A DNA stretch of 46,500 nucleotides from Bugula neritina (lineage: Eukaryota > Bryozoa > Gymnolaemata > Cheilostomatida > Bugulidae). Under the pieces are notes generated by a model. That model was not told the origin of the DNA. It worked only from the letters and a program-made list of their open reading frames with translations, and did no database searches. Where the stretch lies: assembly GCA_964035545.1 (NCBI GenBank), contig OZ037766.1:16138722-16185221 (forward strand). Reading direction: 5' to 3'. A program made the translations under genes and the position numbers. Below, in pieces: positions 26,901 to 38,900 of this stretch (the first letter of the stretch is position 1; each line of letters opens with the position of its first letter).

Positions 26901-29900
26901 GGTGTTACACTCTCCCACATTTAGCAACTAAAATAAGCTTGAGCATATATTGGAATGCACTGATGGGTGACTGGGATATACAGGTGATTGACTGGGATAG
27001 ACTAAATCAAGATTTAATACAATACATCTTTAAGCCAAAGTCTATTTTACATACAACATGCAACAGCATTTGCCTTGACAAAAAGTATAAAGGTTATACA
27101 GTTATTAATCCTAACCAATCAGCTAGAAGCTTACAAAACACATCAACCAATCCACTGCCCCTCACCTCGCCTACACACTGGCTGGATCTGTCTACACAGT
27201 AGCTGAGACAAGTAAGAACGGAACTAGGCTCTGTAATCTTGGCACAAAGTAACCGAGTCAAGTGGCAGGTGTTAGTCTGCAGAGGAGGTGACTGCTTGTT
27301 CTCTATAAAATAGTTCATCAGTGTGTATAAACCAATTCATCAGTTCAGCATCATCTTAACATAATTAAAGCATTACTTATAACATCTATTTTATGTATAA
27401 TTCAAAATATCTCTAACATTAACAAATAGTAGATAAATATTGCATCATGTAAACAGTAATTAACAGAATAAACAATAAACTAGATCGCAAACAAGACCTA
27501 CAGAACCTCTTGAATCAGAGTCTGCAACCAAGACATCAAAGGCAGACAGCCTGCAACTCACTTGGATTTGACTTGTCATCAAACAGTTTATGATTCAACT
27601 CTGGAAGTTTGAGTTTCCTTAGAGTTTGCCTCAGTGCCTCACTCATACTGTGGGGCTGACTGAAGTCCATGACCTGGGAGAGGAGAGAAGATGCATCACA
27701 CACTGATCATATGTTAGTTACACTACCACATAATATGAACATCTACATGATGCTACAGTTGAGTATTTCATAAAATAAGTGCAACATAATGTTGGCTAGT
27801 ATATTGAAATATGACATATAAATATTAATCATATTGAAAAAAATAGACGCAACATGTAGTTTCTAGTGCCACAAGAGATGTTGACAGACACCAACCATGT
27901 GAGAATGCTGGAGAGCAACAAGAAAATTCTCTCTATCTTCAAGATTACAGGAAGTCGCTGAAGACCTTGACATTGAGAGCTTCTTAGAGATTTCTCTCAG
28001 ACTACTTCCTTCTTTGCCTATAAACATGGTTACTTCCTTTACAAAGAGAAAATGTCAATTTGATCAGCTGATAGTTAAAACAGCTGGCTATCAGACTACA
28101 CTGGTAAGCAGATTGATACACAATATTCTAACACAACACACTGGCTTATGAAAGGTAAAAAGCTGTGCACTCAAGGAGATAGAGAAGGGAAAATAAATCA
28201 CTCAAGGAGATGGGGAAGGGGAGATAAATCATGTGCAGCACACGAAAGCAACACTAGCATTCTAAGAGGTGCAGAGCGACCAAGCAACTAACTTACCATC
28301 ATCTGACAGCCCATCCTGATCGCCTAGCAATGCAAGGTAAAGATGAACATGACAGAACATGGAGGGGACAACTCACTATTCACAGGTACTTACTGGGACA
28401 TTAACTCAGTGTGCAGTGATAACATCAACAGAGACTAAACATTGTCTTTAAACAGTCATTTAGTACAGCTAGAATACTCACAGCCATGAACATTGTGGGT
28501 AGTAAACACTCACTGGCACTCAAAAGGTATTGATGCTTAATGACATACTTAATATGGTAAAAAGTAACACAAGTCATTACATAACTGGATATCTTATTTA
28601 TAATATTTTAGCTTACTGAACACCTCTAAACTTGTACTACCATAGTCAGTCTGTGTAAAATAGGAAGATTAAGAAAATTGTTTTAAGACCAAAACATAGC
28701 ATTATGTGATTTTAATCGGAACTTCACAATCTCTATAAAACTAGTTAGACTGAGAGTGATATCACTATACGTGCAGTCCACTAGGATCAACTGGAATAAT
28801 TTGAACACCAACCAAACTTCTCTAACAGTTCAACTCTCAACTAAACGCAGCACGGAGAGAGATACTCACCAACAAGCAGCTCAGACTGACTGGAGCCAAC
28901 ACCCTCTGGCACTGCATACACAGGAAACAAAGTCCAACTCTGAAGGGCAAAGAGTGTAGACTCTAAATGCTCAGTGGCGCTTATAGGGCTGTGCTCATAG
29001 TTCCTACCAAAACAACACAACAGACTGTTGGTTTCAGAGGATAAACCAACTACAAATTATACCAATAGTAAGAGAATTCTTTCTGCTCATGTAGTTTTAT
29101 GTAGTAGACTGAGTTACAACCAATTGTAATTATGTTCGGATTATTCAAATGAATTTTGTACATTATGACACTCAGTAAAAAGCCAGATTGAGAAAGAATG
29201 TCAATAAAATACTACCATCAATTAAAATCATAAAACTATGTTATTTATGGAAAGGCAGAATTGTGTCACTTCTATTATAAGCTGAGAGAAAAGCTGCAAA
29301 TTTGGGAGCAAAATGCAATTGTGGCTGTTGACTAAAAATCTTGATGTGTGCTTTTAATCTATACACATAGTTTGTGTGAAATAACTATCATGGTATTTTA
29401 ACTTCAAGTAAACCAGTTTCATCAAATTTGTGTAAAATTTTTATTTAATGAAAAATTGATTTTGAATTACCAAAGATATGACTTAAAAATAACTCACGTG
29501 AGTTTTTTATGACTTAAATATTTGTACTAGCTTAATCAATCATCCAAAGAGTTTCAGGCTGAAGGATGGTGCTTGAAACTGCTAATAGCTAGCCTGAGGT
29601 TCAGTATTGTGAAAATGGTGTTCTTACTAGCTGCTTCGAAATATCTCATGATTTTGTTTTTATCATGTTTAAAGTTAAGACATAAGGCCAAACTTATTAA
29701 TGTAAAATAAAAGCTAAACTTTTCTTTTCAGTTACCGCAAATATCACCCATGGCTAACAATCAAATACAATAACTATAACTTTTTGTCGAGCAGAATTGT
29801 ATAATAATCATAAAGCATTTGTATTTATTTTAGATTTTAGATGTTTGTTTTTACACAAAGATAACTTTTTGTGAAAGCCAACATTAGCACAGAATTTGGT

Positions 29901-32900
29901 GGGTAGAAATTCAACAATTGGGAGTTGACAAATTTGCTAATAGAAAAAGTTGATGCTAAACCATATGTCATAACTGGTTTCGGTTCTTAAAGTAATTTTT
30001 GGGTAAAAATAATTTTATAAACACAAATTAGCTGCAAGTAATAACGTGTTAAGCGTAAACAGTTTGAAATCAGACATAAAACAATTTGGTTCTATAAAGT
30101 AGTTATCCAGTTTTAGCCGTCAGTAATCCTGTGATATTTGAATTATTGAAATATCATAAAACTTTATCTTGTAAACAAATGGTATTCTGGCATAAAGTAG
30201 CAACTTTAAGAATGCTACAAGCTAGAAATCAGAGCCAAACCAAAATTTTGGCACAGTTAAGAAAGTAATTTATCGAGTATTTGAAGCCAATCATTGATGA
30301 AGAATTGAGTCCATCAGCTTTTCAATTCGAAGCAGTAAAATAATTTTTTTGCAAAAATTGTCAATTTTAGAATTCCCAATGGCTCAAATTCCAGCAAAAA
30401 CTTTCAAACAATTAATAAGGTAAACAAATACTTTCTAGAAAGGTTCAACAATAAATTTAATAAGTAGTAAACTGAGCACAACCTTTAGCATACTTACATA
30501 ATAAGCTGCCCATTCCACCTGGTAACATGATTGCATACCTGACCTGATGATGAGTATTTAGATTACAATATGGTAAGGTGTACAGAATATGTTGATTAAT
30601 GACATGTATATTTCACACAACAATATCTACACCTCATCTATGACGTGTAGAAGCATGCCTCACCTGGCAATGTGCATAGTTTGCTCTGTTAAGAAACTCC
30701 ACACACTCGCCAGCCAGGACTTGTTAGGTCTGGAAGTAGAACCAGGATTCCAAGAGACCAGAAGTGAGTCACTAGGGCAGAATTCGTCCTCTAGTGTCTG
30801 ATTAATATACAATCCTAACTCTTCCACACCAAACGGTTTGAACACTTTGATCTGCAAAGGAAAAACTTTGTATGGCATGAGATGGTTCAATCATCTACTT
30901 AATAAGTTCAATTAAAGTTGTTAAAATGATCTGTTACAGACTTGGATTAAAAATAAAATTAATGACATTAAATAATTATTGCAAAAACAAACTTTTGACT
31001 TGAAAAAATACAAATTAGAAAGTTGAAACCAGAGCTAAAACAACAGTGCCCATATCTCTTAATTACAAGTAGCTCTTAACTAACTTGTAGAAGTAGAATA
31101 ACTAACCTGTAGAAGTAGAATAACTAACCTGTAGAAGTAGAATAACTTACCTGTAGAAGTAGAACAACTAACTTGTAGAAGTAGAGTAACTAACCTGTAA
31201 AAGGAATAATTTACCTGTTGAAGGTTGTCTATGCTGATGTCAGGAAAGCTGCTAGTAATTAGGTCAGAATGAAGAAATAGGTCAGCACACTCAGGAACAA
31301 GATGGTGCTCACTGCTGTAGAACAGCTGCTCATCTTGTGATAGATAGTGTAATCTGCCGTCTTGGGCCAGCCCTGTATAACAATGGTTTTATGTCAACAA
31401 ACATGATTGGCCAGAATTACTATTCAATAAGTCAGCTGCAGAACAAAATACCAAGTGCAGAATAAAACGTTGAGAAATTTTTCACTCTGGCTTAAAGTAT
31501 GAACTAAATAAATGAGGCAAGAATTTTATTTCCAGCAGCATTTGCAACACCTTCTCTTTAGTAATGATAAGATGAAAAAAATACCTATTTGAGTTACCCA
31601 GAATATTTGTCTCTGTCTATTAATTCTAGTTTATATTTAGAGAAGAGTTTTTAGCAGAGCAAATCACACACACCGAATGGCAAGTCATCCAGGTTATATA
31701 TCAAGTCATCCATTGAGAGACAGTAGGATATGATGTCCAGCAGTGTGCGGATGTCATGGAAAGGAGTAGAGGATAGAGCAGCCGGCAGCTCTGGCATCAA
31801 CAGTCTATTGCTCTTGAGAAAGTCTACCAGAGCTTTTGGAGTCATCTGATAGGCTGGAAAAAAGAGTATTTGTTATCAGTCACTGCAATACTGAGTATGT
31901 TGTGCAGATTTTTAAAACTAGCTTTTTTGGATAAATGCATTCAGAAACATTATTTTTGAAAATCGGATATAACAAGTGTATTATGCATTCTTTGAGTAAA
32001 GAGGCTCTAAAATTTCCATTCAAATTTTTTAAATTTTGTTAGTAAATGAGTTCACACAGATTTATTGCTTGAAGCATCCAAATTTGATAAATTTTATTAA
32101 ATTATTGTGTAAACATCAATTTAAAAAATATCATATTAAGTTTTTATAATTTTCAGCTTCATGTTTTATCTACAACATTTCAACTCTCTCTGTTATATGA
32201 TAGAAAGCTTCATTTATATTTTAGGTTATATATTTCACTACCAGACATTTGTACCAAGGGTTCCAGCAACACACAGAATACTCAGAACAAGTACCTTGCA
32301 CTCCAGCCGTCACAAAAGAATTGAAAATAGAACTTGGTGAGTAGAGCAAGTTGAAGCCACCAGCAATTAAAGCACAGCACACATGTGGAGGCAGTAAGTC
32401 TTTCTCTGACACTGATTGGTCCATGAAGAATGCAATGTCATCTGATTGGCCGAGCAAAGGATACCACTTAATCTCGGCAACTGAGTTGGTAGACTGCTCT
32501 CCGTTCTCAACAGATGAAAGAGAGTCGGAGGACTCAGCTAGACTTCTAGGAGGTTCCCACACATCCTGTGTAACAAATGTTAGGTTTATAGAACAGGCCT
32601 GGGTAATTTTATAAACAAAATTGGTTGGTTTATAAGAAGTCAAATGCAGAAATACTTGCAAGTTAGAGCTAGTAGTACAGTATTGTGTGTAGTACAGGAG
32701 TGTGAGCAGTGTGTAGTACAGGAGTATTACAGGAGTGTGGGTAGTGTGTAGTACAACAGTGTGTGTAGTATGTGGTGCATGAGTGTGTGTAGTGCATAGT
32801 GTGAAGTATAAGAGTGTGTAGTGTAGTTACTCGTTTGAATAAATTTATCAAACAAATTTTTTCTCAGACCAGTTGTGGCTTCATTTCAATGAAACTGCTT

Positions 32901-35900
32901 CCATTGATCAAATGACAAATTCATTCACGGAATTAGAAGAACGAAATCGTAGTAATAGTATTTAACACTAAACAATGCAATAACTTAGATGCAGATCAGA
33001 TAAAAAGATAAATATCACTACCTTATTAAAGACAGGAAACAGTCTGCTGTCGGAGGCAGCGATAGTACGATACAGCCCATTGACTAACAGCTGCCACTGC
33101 TCATCTTGCTGTGCTTCTGGGAACAACTTATGGTACACGTCCAACAATGCTAAAGCATACATAATGGGAGCCATTCAGTGGTATCGTAATATTATACGGA
33201 ACTGTGGAAAAATCACACAAAGCAATTTTTAAACAACGACCAAACACCAACTAACCATCAGCATTCTCCAGTTTAACATGTGAAGTTTGACCATCTAAAG
33301 AGGGAAAAGATTTCTCTTTACAAGATTCCAGAAGTTTCTTGTATGCTGGACAGATGACTTGACTGATAAGTGTATTATTCCAGTCAGTGCGGCAGCCACC
33401 TGGCAACAGGAACCAGATTCATTGACTCATATCAAGTAACTCACAGCAATTCCGCTCTCTCTTACACTCACAGCTGATAAAATAGTCTAAGGAACACTGA
33501 TATACTGTCTACTAACCATCATCATCTCGCCAAAGACCCCGCCTAGCTTCATGATCCAAAGCAAAGTGGCCATTTATATGAACGGGAAGTTTGGTGTGAA
33601 TGGGTAGAGGGAGAAAACAAAACACCTACAAACAGATCACCATGAATAAATAAGTCATCATATGCTGACACCAACAATACACGTGGAAAAATTGTTTGTA
33701 GAAAGCTCATACAGTTTACCGAAGTATTTAGTCATTTTCCATGGCTTGGGGACAATATTAAAGGCAGGGCAACTCTTGTAACAACAGAATTTTCTAACAG
33801 CTACACAAACTAAAAAACTAGCCTTGCAAGGTCTTTCATTGCTTTTGGTGTTCTTAGGTGTCTGTCTATTGATGAGACAAGCTACACCTCCTCTAGGAAG
33901 TAAACTCAATTCTCCAGAACTATGGGCTATGCGAATAGAGTGAGGTACAAGTTGAGGGTACTCAAAACCAACCCTCTGCACTATCAACCTACAAAATAAT
34001 GAGAACACATGAGTCATATGAAGACACACAGACAGACACACAGATAGACAGACAGACAAACACACAGACAGGGCTATGTATTACCAGGTCTCCTTTAGCC
34101 CTTCACTGTCTTCTAATGTCATCTTATAGGCCACCTCCTTCACAGGAACATCTGCTACAGATAGCTCTTTATTCTTCAGCTTAGTGCTTATATCTTTGAT
34201 GTAGGAGGAAAACTCTTTGCGTAGTTTAGAGTATCTCTGAGTGACCTTACACTTGACGCTGTATGACGTATTCAGCTAGTAATATACACAAATATGAATA
34301 ATATACACACTCAAATTCATTTATTCCATCAAATTCATAGCTCAAGAATATGTGATTCTGGTAGTAAGCCTTGAGCCACATGGTGTGTATTTTGAACCAC
34401 AAGTAGAAAAGGTATCCACTTTACGGAACGTAGCATCAGTGAAATCGAAATACTACTAGCTAATAAAATTTGCGTTTAACTTAACTGCTAGCCTTGTTGC
34501 TATGGCTTCACGTGCGGGGGGGGGATAAATTAAATTTCTAAGCGACAAATGTGAATATTTTCTCAACGCTTACAGTGAGCACCTTTTCTACTTGTAGTGC
34601 AAATTTTCATCTGCGAAAATACGCACCGTGTGGGCCTACGCTTAGTCCAACAATCTATTAACATATATTTTTATAACTTAAAATGTGAAATGGTAGTTTG
34701 TAATAAAGGAATACAGGAATCAGATTGCAAAGACTAACAGACTTAGCATTTATTTGAGTATTTTAATAATAATTCTGTAGCTCTGAATCAAAATTCCAAA
34801 TAAAAATTTTTAACCAGTTCTGTTGGCTACTGAATTGCATGCAAGATGGCTTCAAGTCTGAATGAAAATTTATAAACAAATGAAACAATCCATATAAAAC
34901 CACAAAAATACTTAATAGTTCAGACATTTCTGTAAGCACGTGTTTTGATATTATACAAAAGTGTAGTGATGGGTGTAAACTTTAAATACTGGTGTACAAG
35001 GTATCAGTTCGGAAAGATACTTTTAAATTGTTTCGATATAAAAGAGCGAAATATAGCCCTAATAAAAAATAATTAAACAAATATTGTATATCAACTTCAT
35101 CCATTTCAGCTGGCACCTTATATAATGACAATAGCTAATATTTAACTTCCTTCTATGCAATAGACTGCAAACACCAAGTCCTGAACTCATAAGCTACATA
35201 TTTAAATAAGCTGAGTTATATAATAATATAAAATGCATATTCTACAACTCAAAGCATCTGAATTGCAAGACCTATAACTTAGCCTATCTCCAGTGTTATT
35301 CAGTTGCTATTGTACTATAAATTATTAAACCATACTACTTAAAAATATACAATGTAAAAGAATTTATAGATCTTGACTTTAAATATTAGAATTAATACAT
35401 CATGAAAGTATGTATATCTAAACCTTGGGTATTGTAATGATTCATGCATGCATATTGCATTGTATACTTTTGACAGTCAACAATACCCTACGTTAATGAT
35501 GAGGTCATAACTTACAGAAGAGTTCGTCCTGGGGATGTTGGACAGAGTTATCTCCTCTACATTATTAACAAATAAAAGCACATCAAACATTTCCTGCTTA
35601 AACTTCTTCATCAACTCACTGATTGTGTCCAGTGACACTGGCACATTGGAGATCTTGGAATGAGTCGCCATTTCTTTATTTCTCAAAGGAAACCTAAAAA
35701 CACATAGCAGCACTTTGACTAAAGGAAGTGATACTTAGACTAAAGGAAGTGATACCTAGACAACAGGATGTGATACTTAGACTACAGGAAGTGAAATTTA
35801 GACCATAGGAAGTGACACTTAGACTACAGGAAATAGTACAATCGCAACACTAAGATTACGGGAAGTAACACCGTAAAATAATTAATGCAACTGTGAATAG

Positions 35901-38900
35901 TCAGTGAATAGAAATTTGGTGTGTTTATCTCATGAGTTTGGTTCACAGAGCAGATTCAATGTTGCAGCAAAACTGCAAAACATTTAGAGAAGACTCACCT
36001 AAACATAGTACTGTTCTCCAGATTAAACTGGTCCGTCAAGTAACAGTTGAACACATCTGCAAAAACACTCTTCATGTCACTCAGATCAGCAAACATACGC
36101 CCAGGTTCTTCTGCTGTAGCCCCAGGTACAAACTTGCAGTGTGGGTCGAAGGCGCAAAGCACCTCCCCTACTTCTTCACCATGGGTTAGAAAGGAAGGCG
36201 AGTCAGTGAGATGGTAGACAGAGTTGAAGCCAACTCCTAAAATAAAGTGATTAGTGTGTTTGTCATTTTCCATATATTATACCCAATATCGTATCATAAT
36301 AGAAACATGCAGAATACTGGCTACATCATACTGCATGTACATAATATGTATTAGATCATATCATACCAAATTTCATAGATGTATAGAATACTCCGCATTA
36401 TTGTCTTACCTGTATGGACAATGTAATAGAACCGAATATTAAATATATTCTTTTGTTACTCCCAGAAGTTGGAAAAAAGACTAATACAAGTTTTTCATGT
36501 TAATATATCATACATTTGTTTGATTGACAATGAAGTACTCCAAATATATCATTAGTAACTTTAAAACTGCCGTGTTAAAGGGTGATTGGCTATAAGCTAG
36601 TTGGCCAAAACTAAACTGATATTTCAAACACCTGGCCATGACAAAATCTTTAGCTTAAAACTCCAAATGCATAATTGCTATTGCTAAAAGAGTTGGTGTG
36701 GATAATATAAGAAAGAAGAGCAAGTTATAAATCACACAGCTTTCCAGCCAGCTATACACTTTATGTTTATCTACACTTACCATACTGTCCAGTCCGGTTG
36801 GGGTCATGACCTTTGCTGCCTTCACCCAAGTTCTGAATGCCTTCCATGTCTGACTTGCTAAATGGTCTGTTATTATACACACAGAGAGCAGGACCTTGCA
36901 AGGGCTTCCAACATTCCTCAAATATCTGAATTATACAACCAAATATACATACATTACACATGCCAGTCACTACACTACATACCTTAGTCTATATATCATA
37001 CACCCCAACCAATATATTATACACCTGAGTCAATATATTACACACCTCATTCAATATATTACACACCTCATTCAATATATTATACACCTCAGTCGATATA
37101 TTACACACCACAACCAATATATTATACACCTCAATCAATATATTATACACCTCAGTCGATATATTATACACATCAGTCAATATATTACACACATCAGTCA
37201 ATATATTACACACCACAACCAATATATTATACACTTCAATCAATATATTACACACCACAGTCAATATATTACACACCTCATTCAATATATTATACACCTC
37301 AGTCGATATATTATACACCTCAGTCGATATATTATACACATCAGTCAATATATTACACACATCAGTCAATATATTATACACCTCAATCAATATACAAGTA
37401 TTATACACTTGCACATTCAAGTCGATACACTATATACACAACAGCCACTACTGTGTTATACACCATACAGGAAGTAGCATAGTCTGCTAAGTCCTTCACC
37501 TTCACAGTTGGGTGATGTCTGCAGTCTTTCACAAAGTGCACCTGAGTGGCTCCGGCATCATCTGCGTTCTGCAGCAGCTCCTTGAAGATCTCCTTGCCAC
37601 ACGGGTAACTCGACATTATTCTCTTTAATCTCTTTGTTAACTTTTCTTTCTGACCAAATGGTATGCCATGTGAATGCTTCTTTATGGCCTCCTACACAAC
37701 CAGAGTATAGTTAACTCAAAAAAGAAGTTAATACACCATGAACCATGGTAAGAAGCCCAATTCCAAAACTGTCTCTATTACTCAATTTATAATTAAGAAT
37801 TGTGTCCCCGGTACTTATTTTAACCATGTCATTAAAAATTGGAAGTTTGATTACTACATAAAGCCCAAACTATGCTATAGACTTGTTCTTTTATGAAATA
37901 AATATTTTGGTAGTAGCACACATAATAGTATTTCAAAAAATATTTAATAGCATTTCTTTATAATGAATTTTGAAAAAAAACTTGAAAGCATTTTCATGGT
38001 CATTTATTGTTTGATTGAAGTGCTGCAGTGGCAGCTAGGATATAACTCCCATTAGTCACCCAGTGTGCTGGCTGCCACCACTCTGGTTAATGGCAGCTCG
38101 ATTGAGGTATGTATTTGCTAAGGGGGCACAAATCTAAATTATAAATTGAACATCAGGGACATTGAAAAAAGGGTGTTTTTACACACCATGAAAAAAGCTC
38201 AATACTGGTTCAATGAAGTTTAGTTTATTGCGTATTGAGACAAGAACTGCTAACCTGGCGCTTGGTGTTTACTCCCAGACTTCTGGCAATCTGGTAAGGA
38301 ATCAAGTCATGTGCAAACTCCATACTTCCGTCATCTGGCAGCCAATTACAGTCGTTGAAGCACAGAGAGGCAGCATTCACAAGTTTACAGCTGATGTTAG
38401 GCAGGTAAATGGCACTGTCTTCAGAGACTACTTCTCCTACCTGCATGTTTTTCTTACTCAGACTATGGTGCAACAAAGTAGCTATGTTCAGCACCGTTTG
38501 TAAGTCAGAGTTACCTAGCAACAAGCAATAGAGAAAACATTAGCCAACTTATGAGAAAACTGTTGAGTTAGTAAGCTGATATACATGTAGGTATAAGTAA
38601 CTAAACTAAAATAGGTGAAGAAACTTCAACATCGAAATATATTATTCATCCCAGATATCCAAAATAAACACTGGGGCCACCAGCAATATCTGTCCAACAT
38701 TCATTCATTAGCTTTCAAAAGAAATAATTTATTTTTTTATATCATATAAACACTTATATTATTATTTAATAGTTGAAGTAATTAGCAACACAGGTATCAA
38801 AGTTGTAATTATTTATTCACGGATGAAATTCCCCTTTTCTTCTATAGCATATACGTGACTTAACAACAAGGTGGTGTCAGGTGTGAGTGCGTTGTATAGA

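Larger units (their letters stand above)
16686..34275 (-). other. SACS: Sacsin exons 18-50: body of SRR3
   Basis: Transcript order: 34085-34275, 33805-33988 (3' end uncertain, 33811 also in phase), 33517-33625, 33256-33399, 33022-33149, 32295-32565, 31674-31853, 31215-31372, 30664-30851, 30494-30538, 28870-29003, 28297-28323, 27896-28017, 27562-27673, 27166-27302, 26717-26927, 26316-26487, 23651-23843, 23195-23299, 22071-22082, 21883-22013, 21457-21541, 21196-21349, 20776-20985, 20484-20604, 20242-20318, 19669-19790, 19135-19359, 18603-18854, 18162-18381, 17891-18075, 16936-17105, 16686-16810. Landmarks: [66 protein letters not shown] with [14 protein letters not shown], then [25 protein letters not shown] and a [11 protein letters not shown] segment, all in sacsin order. 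Two exons are tiny (27 bp at 28297, 12 bp at 22071); both keep the frame and have normal borders, but the 12-bp one is the least certain. Confidence 0.9.
35516..37691 (-). other. SACS: Sacsin exons 14-17: HSP90-like GHKL ATPase module of SRR3
   Basis: Exons 37500-37691, 36781-36925, 35999-36236 and 35516-35693; residues 743 to about 993. This is the Bergerat-fold HATPase of the third sacsin repeat. The N-box ELLQNADDA (residues ~780-788) keeps the Glu, Asn and Asp expected for Mg-ATP binding. [26 protein letters not shown] and [19 protein letters not shown] (residues ~852-870) supply the adenine pocket and glycine-rich lid. [30 protein letters not shown] and the segment around [12 protein letters not shown] complete the module. 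The first exon could end at 37500 (PTVK then intron) or further on, in phase, at 37465; the former gives the family-like join [22 protein letters not shown]-binding residues look intact, so activity is plausible but unproven. Confidence 0.93.

Noticed and set aside
36896-37477. Overlapping repetitive open frames on both strands
   Set aside because: Produced by the 21-bp intronic minisatellite. Open on both strands with simple periodic peptides and no homology.
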